This document shows, in pieces, positions 56,275 through 64,000 of a stretch of DNA of 64,000 nt. Position numbers and translations under genes: made by a program. Source of the DNA: Brassica napus (taxonomy: Eukaryota > Streptophyta > Magnoliopsida > Brassicales > Brassicaceae); NCBI RefSeq assembly GCF_020379485.1, contig NC_063449.1, forward strand, positions 33,229,473-33,293,472, written 5' to 3'. The notes under the pieces were generated by a model that was not told where the DNA came from, did not search any database, and saw nothing but the letters and a program-made list of their open reading frames with translations. Every line of letters starts with the position of its first letter. Position 1 is the stretch's first letter.

Positions 56275-57531
56275 GAAGATATGATCTTTTAGGATGAAGG
56301 ATCTTGTGGGTTTGGCTATAGTGTAAATGAATGGTGAAAGATATAGTTCGTACGTTGGTGCGTTGATAATATAATAAAGAATCATTCATTTTCCTATAAA
56401 AATCCCAAGTAAATTTGTAATGATTCACCAAGGAGGAAAACCAGGAAGAAGAGTGTTTCAATGATTAAACCACCAAAGAATTTCTTGAGATGTGTTTATC
56501 CTATGAACATATGTAGGACCCATCTTAACTATCAAATCTCTTAATCAAATATTAATTGTTTCAAATTCTCAATGTAACAGAACAGATGTTTCAGGAGTAT
56601 TACTAATTTACTAGTTGCTGTAAATCTTTAGTGACTTTCAAAATCAAATAAATACTTGACCTGCGGTCTCGAGTTCAACCTCGGTCATACAAGTTAAATA
56701 GTCTTATTCCCGTTGATTAAAAAAACTAGTCTTATTCCTAAAAAATCTTCAAACTAATGCTACTTTAAAAATTTCAACGAATATAAGAAAAAGAGAACAG
56801 GAATTGATTAATGTATATGATTAGTCATAGGTTAATTCTGCGTTATAATCAATGCATAATTAAAGCTGTAATTAGTGATTACATTCACAAAGAGTTTTGT
56901 GGTCCTGCATTTATTTTTGACCAAGTTATAGCGCACAACAATATTTGGGACCAGTGAGCAAACATTCAGCTTCAAAAGCTTTATTCGTTGGGCAAAACAA
57001 GAGTTTAATCTTTAATAAGGCAGATAACGGGGAGAGAAATTAGAGAGAAGGAGACATGAAGAGAACATAGAAGAGCTAGGAGGCTTTAGGTGAAATGATT
57101 ATTAGATTATGATCCTTATTATAATTTAAGGTTTTATGACGGCTATGATTATGTCTTGTACTTTACTTCTTCCTTAAAGTTAAAACTAAACCACCTGGGT
57201 AACTCATAAATAATTAATAGTGTATTAATTAGCAGATAGTGAATTATCTAAGATAATTCTATAAGACTACTTCAATTGGTTGTTTTATGATTTTATCTAG
57301 TGCAATTGTATAAGGAAAAGCTATTTTAAAGACCAAAAACAAAAGACTATTGGGTCTAATTCAAGCAGCGTTCGTGCACGGTGCACCTTTCAGCCCAAAA
57401 TTTTTAGAGTTTTTTAATAGGTAATAATTGAAGGGCCAAGTGTAACAAGTTTTGAAAGGTCCCCGTGTAATAAACTAACGAAAGGTGCAAATGGTTGCTA
57501 TTTAGAAGAATAAAATTAGAGAAACTTATAT
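56275..57531. other. Upstream region and AT-rich intergenic DNA
   Basis: No other gene supported. 56655-56700 contains GTCTCGAGTTCAACCTCGG, which resembles a polymerase III B box in a SINE remnant, but no A box or tail is defined. Confidence 0.4.
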
Positions 57532-57537
57532 GCTATC

Positions 57538-58474
57538 AGGGCTGTTCAATATGGCAAAACCGAATCGAACCGAACCGAATCGAACCGAACCGAACTGAAA
57601 TAGATAATATGGTTTGGATTTGGTATATACCATACAAACCGAATGGATATGATTTTTAAAAAACCGTAGGATTTGGATATGGTTCGGTATATAACCGATA
57701 AAACCGAATAAATCGAATAAAACCGATCAAAAAATAGAAACATGTAAACATGTATATATTTTATAACGACGTATGAAAATCATAAGTTAATATTTTTGCT
57801 AATAACTATTACCATATTTTTTACAGTAATAAAAAAGTCATGATTTGTAAAACACTTGAACTATAATTAAATAACAATTCATCGCAAACATGCTTCTTAT
57901 TTTCTTAGTCTTCTTTTGATCTTTTTGTTTTAATTTAGCATTGAATAAATTGAAATAAAGATTATAAATTTAATGATAACAATTAGTGGAAATTCTTCAC
58001 AATTTTTTTATCTATAAACGAATAGAGTTTCGTGTTTAATAGAAGAAACATGACTTTGATGAACGCTAAATATGAAAGAATATAAAAACTTTTCTTTTGT
58101 GCTTCGTGCTTCTGTTTTATTTTTTGTTTTTTATTTTTATTATCAAAATTTTGAGCTTTGATTTTAATTATAGATTTGATTATTTTCTTATAGAAACATT
58201 TTTTTATTTTTGTTCTTTTATTTAAATTTATAATATTTTTTAATAAATGAATGTGTTGACAACATGACTCTAAAATTCATATAATATGATCCCAAAATAA
58301 AGAATTATGTTTTTTGATATAAAACCGAATAAACCGAAAACCGACGGTATATAAACCGAACCGGACCGAAGTAAATATGGATTTAGAATGGTAGTTGTAT
58401 TTTACTAACCGAAATACCGAAAAACCGAAAAAACCGAACCGAAACCGAACCGATATCCGGATTGAACACCCCTA
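57538..58474. mobile_element. Second full copy of the TAGGGGTGTTCAAT element (reverse orientation)
   Basis: 937 bp. The reverse complement begins TAGGGGTGTTCAATCCGG and matches 9954-10880 along its length (TAGTAAAATA, ACTACCATTCTAAATCC, ATATACCGTCG, CATTTATTAAAA blocks). GCTATC is present on both sides (57532-57537, 58475-58480). Confidence 0.85.
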
Positions 58475-58480
58475 GCTATC

Positions 58481-58914
58481 ATTGATATTTAATGTTTTCC
58501 TAAATTTCACCATTTTCAAAAGAGATAAACAAAATTCCATTCATCCTACTGGAGAAAAATACAAAATATTACAAAATTTTAAGGAATATATATCAAATTG
58601 ACACTTGTTGCTTGTAAACCTGTACGTCTAACATTGAAATAAAAGCAGAATCAATTACTTCAAAATGCACAAATTCAACTACAGAAAATTCTTGTTACCG
58701 ACCTGGACTCAAAGGTAAATTAGCTGGAGATTTATTTTTGACGCCCCAAAAAATAATGGTTTGGGCTGCCTATATCTCTGATATCATTTGCAACTTCAAG
58801 GAGCAATGGAGTTATTACCAAATAAACAATGTATAGCAGCAGCTTCTGACAATGAGGAAAGTTCCAATGGCTACCTCACAGCTTTCAAAACCTTTAAAAT
58901 TTATGGGTCAATTT
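58481..58914. other. Intergenic DNA
   Basis: No gene recognised. Confidence 0.4.
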
Positions 58915-58922
58915 TGAATTTA

Positions 58923-59608
58923 TAGGGGTGGGCGTTCGGATACCCGTTCGGGTTCGAGTCTGGTATTTCGGATTTTTGGGTATTTCGGTATAAGGATAGA
59001 GAACCCGTTCGGGTATTTCTGTACTTCGGATCGGGTTCGGGTATTTTTAGTTCGGGTTCAGTTATTTTGAATAGGGTTCGGATATTTAGATTTTAAAAGA
59101 AAAAAAAATTAAATTTTTCATTTTTTAAGTTTATTGTATTTAAAAATATAGATTTCAATTAACTGTTTTTTTATTTTTTATAGATTGAATGATTAATAGG
59201 TTTGGAGATAATATTTCAAAAACAAATAGATATTAATTTGGGTATTGTTTTTAATCTTTGAATGTAACTTTTGTTAATACATGAAACAAAAAGTTTGACA
59301 TGCATTTTAAATGAATATCAAATCATTTTCTCCATAATTATATATATACTTATGATCTTAAAGTACGTGTAACATCAATATAAACATTTTTAAAAAAAAT
59401 AAGAGATGTAAACTAGAAATATAAGAGTAAGTATTCATATGTTCGGTTATTTTCGGATATCCATTCGGGTTCGGATATTACCCGTTCGGGTTCAGATATC
59501 CAATCTCTCTTAACTTAATACCCGTTCAGGTATTTTCTTACTTCGGTTCGGGTTTTTCGGGTCAGGTTCGGGTGCAGCTTTGGTTATCGGGTAAAGTGCC
59601 CACCCATA
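58923..59608. mobile_element. hAT-like element (TAGGGGTGGGC family)
   Basis: 686 bp, ends TAGGGGTGGGC and GCCCACCCATA. Eight-bp TSD with one mismatch: TGAATTTA (58915-58922) and TGAACTTA (59609-59616). Both flanks are rich in CCCGTTCGGGT / TTCGGATA runs; the centre is AT-rich. Non-coding. Confidence 0.82.
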
Positions 59609-59701
59609 TGAACTTATATGAATTATACAACTACTAAACTAAAATCATACAATACCTAAATAATTATATTTTTTAATCAAAAACAGATTTGCCTGGTTAT
59701 C

Positions 59702-60410
59702 GAGAAAACAACCATAAAAAGTTTGAACTTTCGAATTAAAGCCAAAAGAAACTTGAATTCATGTTTGAACCAAAAAATACTTTAACTTTTAAATATTGGT
59801 CATTTTAACCCCATTTTTTTTGTTAATTAGGCCATTTTAGAAACTTGAAAAGCCAACTGTTAAACCTGTAAATGTCGGTTAACTCGGTTAACGACGTTAT
59901 TTAAAAACTGATTAAACATTAATGAAATGATGTCGTTTTACATCTGTAAATATTTAAATCGTTTCCTCTTCCGTGAAACCTAAATTTTCTAATTCTCTAA
60001 TCTCTCAATTTTCTAATCTCCAAAACCCAGAGTCATTGATAATACAAAGAATGGTTAGAACGATGGGTTATTTTGGGTTCGTCGTAGTGAGAGATATGAT
60101 TGAACAACATAATCAAGTCGGTGAAGAAGGTGATAATGAAAATTATAGTGAGACTAATGAGAATGATAATGAGGCTGAGAATAATAGTATTGGTGTCGAA
60201 GAAGACTTTTTAAATAGTATTTAAAAAGACGTCGTTTAACAAGTTACCAGATGTTTACGGTATAATAGTTGATTTTCTGAGTTTCTAAAATGGCCGAATA
60301 AACATAAAATGACTAACATTTAAAAGTTTGAGTATTTTTTAGCTTAAACACGAGTTAAAAAAATTTTGGATTTAATTTGAAAATTCGAAGTTTTATCGGC
60401 AGTTTTTTCC
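59702..60410. mobile_element. Non-autonomous MULE with long diverged inverted ends
   Basis: 709 bp flanked by a perfect TSD CTGGTTATC (59693-59701, 60411-60419; a tenth base C also matches). The first and last ~120 bp are diverged inverted repeats; shared blocks include AAAAAATACT, AACTTTTAAAT and GTCATTTTA. Contains the frame at 59973-60224. Confidence 0.8.
59973..60224 (+). CDS. Unrecognised acidic open frame within the non-autonomous MULE
   Basis: Up to 83 codons, probably from MVRTMGYFGF at 60051. The C-terminal half is Glu/Asn/Asp-rich (GEEGDNENYSETNENDN). No family recognised; it could be a captured exon or chance. Confidence 0.3.
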   Translation: MKPKFSNSLISQFSNLQNPESLIIQRMVRTMGYFGFVVVRDMIEQHNQVGEEGDNENYSETNENDNEAENNSIGVEEDFLNSI

Positions 60411-60474
60411 CTGGTTATCTAAACATATCAGATTCCCTAGAAAATAAAATACGCAAAAGAACTCGGGAGAATAA

Positions 60475-60745
60475 TGTTGTGAAACTAGAGAATATAATCT
60501 ATGTTTCTGTATTATTCATAAACATAAGGAGCCCTTTATATATAGGGAATTACACTGTCGTAGAATAATGGAAAGACTAAAGAAAGGAAATACAAATATG
60601 GAAAGAGTACAAATCATAATCTAATAAGGAAAATGCAAGATGCCGATTCTCTCTCTCTCTCCTCACGGTCGACTTTCTCTCTCTCTAGCATTGGGCCGGT
60701 TATGAACTGGACCGGTTATGGGCATCCACAATATGATTTATAACA
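60475..60745 (-). repeat. 3' LTR of copia copy 3
   Basis: 271 bp, same termini and CT-rich block as the other copies. Confidence 0.9.
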
Positions 60746-60869
60746 CTCCCCCTTGGATCCCATAACCATCAGGGATTGTAATACGCTTTAGATGTTGCCT
60801 CATTAAAACCTTACCAGGAAAACCAAGTGGGACATAACCATGGTGAAGAAAAAAGAGTACAACACGTAT

Positions 60870-61727
60870 TACCCCCTGTTTTGAACAACTCGCGGTTGGC
60901 GTCATGAACAACCAAGATCTCCGAATGGTTTGAAGATGTGGCCGCGATCGTCTGCTTCATGGAACGCCATGATATGGCCGTTCCACCATGTGTGAAAACA
61001 TAGTATGTCTGTGATCGAGCATTGTGTGGATCCGAAAGATAACCTGCATTAGCAAAATCAACTAAACCTTCTTTGTTTCGGTTAGTATAAAATAAACCCA
61101 AGTCTTTCGTTCCTTGCAGGTAACGAATAATATGTTTATTCCCGTCCCAGTGCCTTTGGGTTGGACAAGAGCTAAATCTAGACAATAGATTCACGGCAAA
61201 ACATATATCTGGTCGTGTGTGACTAGCCAGATACATCAAAGCTCCTATGGCACTGAGATATGGCTCTTCGGGACCAAAGACATCTTTATCGTCCGTCTTA
61301 GGACGGAACAGATCAGTGTCCAGGCTGAGGGACTCCACGACCATGGGGCTAGATAATAGGTGAGACTCGGCCATGTTGAATCTCTTGAGTACTTTTCTGT
61401 ATATGCCATTTGATGCACAAGGATTCCATCTCTTATGTACTCAAGATATTTCATCTCGAATTCTTTCTTAAGATATTCAACTGTTTGGGAAATCTTTTCA
61501 GAGGTTCCTAGGATATTCAAATCATCAACATACACTGCTATGATTACAAAGCCCTGGCCGAATTTCTTTATAAAGATACAAGGGCTGATCGGATTATTCT
61601 TATATCCCTCTTTCACTAAGTACTCACTTAGTCTATTGTACCACATTCGGCCTGATTGTTTCAATCCATAAAGTGATTTATTCAAATTTATACAGTGTTG
61701 TTCTCGAGTACTCGATTTTTTTTTCAA
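60870..61727 (-). pseudogene. copia copy 3 RT palm, connection and partial RNase H
   Basis: Frame 61245-61727 holds LNKSLYGLKQSGRMWYNRL, the YVDD active site (AVYVDDLN) and then an 11-residue deletion (KTKFCLGLQ region). Frame 60811-61374 continues with GALMYLASHTRPDI and the RNase H start to NHSEIL. The rest of RNase H (YEDN to the C-terminus) is deleted. Confidence 0.88.
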
Positions 61728-61739
61728 CTCTATACCCTC

Positions 61740-62445
61740 TGGTACTTACATATAAATCTCATTATCCGTGGCCCATATAAGTATATAGTTACAACATCCA
61801 TTAAACGCAAGTCTAATTTTTCTCTTATAGCCAGACTTATCAGGACTCTAAAAGTAGTAGCATCCACCACAGGGGAGTATGTCTCCTCATAATCGATTCC
61901 TGGTCTCTGTGAGAATCATTGTGCAACAAGCCGTGCTTTATATCTTACGACCTTGCCGTGTTCATTTCTTTTCCTCACAAAGACCCACTTATAGCCGACT
62001 GGTTTAACATCATATGGTGTCCGGACTATTGGTCCAAAGACATCTCTCTTCTTTAAAGAGTTTAACTCCACGTTTATAGCTTCTTTCCGTTTGATCCAAT
62101 CTGATCGTTGAGTGCACTCATAAATAGACGTGGGTTCATGATCCTCATTATCATCCATGATTTCAAGTGCTACATTGCATGCAAATATATCATCAATGTT
62201 GACATTCTTTCTGTTCCATTGTATCCCAGACAAGACATAGTTTATTAAGATCTCATTATTATCAGGACCTTCAGTATCCTGAATCTTGGCGTCCCAAGAA
62301 TCAGTATTAGATACATCAGGGCCGGCCGCATCTAAGCATTCATGATCGGCCGTGATCGCTATTAGGGTTTTGGGATCGGTTGCGGCTAAGTCCTGGGATT
62401 TAGGAACGGCCGCGGTCGTGTCTATGGTTTCAACAACTTCGGTAT
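61740..62445 (-). pseudogene. copia copy 3 RT N-terminus and linker, interrupted
   Basis: Encodes SGIQWNRKNVNIDDIFA, DWIKRKEAINVEL, GYKWVFVRKRN and KARLVAQ, equivalent to 1600-1879 of copy 1, preceded by a linker richer in DTTAAVP/AATDPKT. The open frame runs into the gypsy LTR to 62581, a chance extension. Confidence 0.85.
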
Positions 62446-62631
62446 TGGGGTCAAAAACGGTCACGACGAAGTTAACGTCCAAATCCCCGAAGAAGAAAAA
62501 CGTAGAAAAAATCTTCGACAAATATATTTTCGAAATAGATTCTTCTTTACGAAAAACCTTTGCGAAAGAAACGCAAATCATCAGACAAGAGCTCGAGAAG
62601 GATCGTTAAGCAGTGACCAAACGCGTACTCC

Positions 62632-62936
62632 GCTCGGTCGCTACGTTGCGATCGAGTTCGAGCCAAAGCTCAGTCGCTACATAGCGACCAAACGCCCATT
62701 CCGCTCGGACGCTACGTAGCGACCGAGCTCGAGCAGAAGCTCGGTCGCTACGAAGCGACTGAGCGCTTGCTTGGTCGCTACGAAGTGACCGAGCGCTCGC
62801 TTGGTCGCTACGTAGTGACCGAGCTCGAGCCGGAGCTTGGTCGCTACTTAGCGACCGAGCTCGAGCCGGAGCTCGGTCGCTACGTAGCGACCGAGCTCGA
62901 ACCAAAGTTCGGTCGCTACGTAGCGACCGAGCTCTT
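62632..62936. repeat. Tandem palindromic repeat, about nine units of 32-38 bp
   Basis: Each unit carries a version of the palindrome GGTCGCTACGTAGCGACC joined by GAGCTCGAGCC-type spacers. Two 20-bp perfect palindromes are at 62874-62893 and 62910-62929. GC-rich and rich in CpG compared with the surroundings. Open frames across it (both strands) are repeat artefacts. Confidence 0.92.
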
Positions 62937-63364
62937 CCGAAACATCGATACGACATCAGTCCATGCATTCTCGTCTACCCTTCGATGCTATCTCCCGAAT
63001 ACCGTAGCGAACCCATCTCACGTTCCCTGCCATCTCTAAGTTATCAATCAAACTTTACCATAAAAACCGCGGAAAGTTCATTCTTTATCGAAAGAAGCCG
63101 TAATAAACGCTTCGAGTCGAAAGACGGCCCAAAGGGACCTAAGACACGACTCGAGGCCCAACTTACGATTTCTTAACCAATAGCCTGTAAACCGCATGTC
63201 GGTTTACGCTTGGTCCGCAAGGGAAGATAAATGTCAAGTTTCCACAGATAAATACGAAATTTTGAAGATAATTACGAAGATCGGAAAAAATAGAATATCT
63301 CCATTTTTATGCTATGCTGGCTTAAGGGCAGAAGAGGAAAGGCGTAAACCGACCTTGGAGTCAG

Positions 63365-63372
63365 TATATAAG
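63365..63372 (+). promoter_or_regulatory. TATA box in the gypsy LTR
   Basis: TATATAAG in an otherwise GC-neutral context ~385 bp before the LTR end; transcription would start near 63395-63400. Confidence 0.65.
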
Positions 63373-63751
63373 GGGTCCTAGGCGAGAGGCATGAGGAGGA
63401 ACTTTTAGAGAGAAAACTTAGCACTTAGGGCAATTAGGCAACTTTCTGTTTTTGTTATTTCGAGCTGCGACTCAATTAGGTTTAGCCGTCTTAGGGTTGC
63501 TAGAACTAGGAATCTCGCCGACAGCTCTCGTGCTCAGGCTTATACCTTTTTGTAAACGCTCATACGCAAATTCGGAATAAGACTTCTCTTTGCTCTCTTC
63601 TTGCGATTTTTATACTTTATCGTTGTCATTATTGTGTTCTGATTTGCTTGGCGGTGGTATTAGCAGATATTCGGGACCTCTGGGAAATTAGGGTTTTCCT
63701 AGTTTCCTTATGTAAACGGAAATCGACAGTGCGAATTTCGGTTCCCACAGT

Positions 63752-63771
63752 TTGGCGCTAGAAGAAGGGGG
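63752..63771 (+). other. Primer-binding site of the gypsy element
   Basis: TTGGCGCTAGAAGAAGGGGG lies two bases after the LTR. TGGCGC starts are common for plant gypsy primers; the tRNA is not assigned. Confidence 0.6.
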
Positions 63772-63815
63772 ATACGGATCAATCTAACTCTCAACCACAT
63801 CACGGTCAACAAGAC

Positions 63816-64000
63816 ATGTCAACTGACGACACGGATAACGTGCAGACTCCTCTTAACGGAGGCAGTGGCACTGATCTCCACACTCCCGCAGCGGACGTAT
63901 CCGCGGCCAACGCACCAGCCAACGCCGCGGCGCTCGAGGAGTTTAAAAAGATGTTCGCCACCTATGAAAAAAGGTCGGAAGAACAGGATAAGCTCGTGAG
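63816..64000 (+). CDS. Start of gypsy gag (runs off the window)
   Basis: ATG at 63816 opens a frame through the window end (61 codons), beginning [16 protein letters not shown] and ending with a Lys/Glu-rich stretch ([13 protein letters not shown]). N-terminal low-complexity region before a helical section is typical of Tat-type gag, but the core domain is outside. Confidence 0.75.
   Translation, partial: MSTDDTDNVQTPLNGGSGTDLHTPAADVSAANAPANAAALEEFKKMFATYEKRSEEQDKLV

Larger units (their letters stand above)
60475..62445 (-). mobile_element. Ty1/copia LTR retrotransposon, copy 3 (cut by a gypsy insertion)
   Basis: 3' LTR at 60475-60745 (TGTTATAAATCA ... ACAACA on the minus strand) with polypurine tract 60746-60754, then RNase H, RT and linker pieces reading from right to left. 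The upstream part is displaced by the gypsy LTR at 62446. Confidence 0.9.
62446..63749 (+). repeat. 5' LTR of a Ty3/gypsy-type retrotransposon
   Basis: About 1.3 kb, TGGGGTCAAAAAC ... GTTCCCACA, followed by a gypsy-like primer site. GGTAT (62441-62445) would be the left TSD copy. Contains a palindromic tandem repeat (62632-62936) and a TATA box. Confidence 0.78.

Noticed and set aside
62606..63039. Long open frames on both strands (RSLRSDRA-type and GRYVATELEPEL-type proteins)
   Set aside because: They are translations of the palindromic tandem repeat in the gypsy LTR; repeat length near a multiple of 3 keeps frames open on both strands.
1..64000. CRISPR array, bacterial operon or phage-like features
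   Set aside because: Introns, LTR elements, Helitrons and plant gene families show plant nuclear DNA; no regularly spaced repeat-spacer pattern is seen.

Overview
This is plant nuclear DNA, almost certainly from Brassica/Raphanus or a close relative. It has AT-rich intergenic DNA, intron-bearing genes with Arabidopsis-like proteins (a GASA/snakin peptide closest to GASA11, an ERD2-like receptor, an F-box protein), and dense Helitrons, MULEs, MITEs, LINEs and copia/gypsy elements. No function was checked by database search; names rest on recognising protein motifs and element ends.

Layout. 1-6178: minus-strand Ty1/copia element (left LTR cut by the window edge), with broken gag-pol. 7157-9640: a poly(A)-tailed retroposon, a decayed MULE end and a repeat cluster. 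9838-11105: beta-tubulin pseudogene split by a 0.93-kb hAT-like element, abutting a Helitron remnant. 13398-13770: intron-retaining fragment of a YchF/Obg-like GTPase gene. 15258-16917: Helitrons. 17223-18344: intact F-box gene. 18720-19735: Helitron. 20156-21412: intact six-exon ERD2-like gene. 24073-25350: minus-strand retroposon with target-site duplication (TSD).

26646-35720: a 9.1-kb, apparently complete Mutator-like element with ~57-bp terminal inverted repeats and a perfect 9-bp TSD. It carries three genes: a DUF1985 plus Ulp1 (C48) SUMO-protease-like gene, a small GRF-zinc-finger/coiled-coil gene, and an uninterrupted MURA transposase. It lies inside a Tourist-like MITE. This is the best candidate for an unusual system in the window.

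36049-42389: second minus-strand copia element with 5-bp TSD. 42570-44970: Helitron, hAT-type MITE, Tourist-type MITE. 47184-47650: three-exon GASA11-like gene. 49520-50449: truncated LINE. 50549-53329: Helitron that captured part of an HMG-CoA reductase gene with an intron. 53478-53548: tRNA-Thr(CGU). 54209-54634: truncated LINE with 15-bp TSD. 55070-55408: broken WEB-like fragment. 56002-56274: small minus-strand gene. 57538-60410: two hAT-like elements and a non-autonomous MULE. 60475-62445: third copia copy, interrupted by a plus-strand Ty3/gypsy element (LTR 62446-63749, gag start at 63816) that runs off the right edge.

The host genes look independent of each other. The three MULE genes are the only set likely to work together: MURA as the transposase, the ULP-like protein and GRF protein as accessory factors of unknown role.
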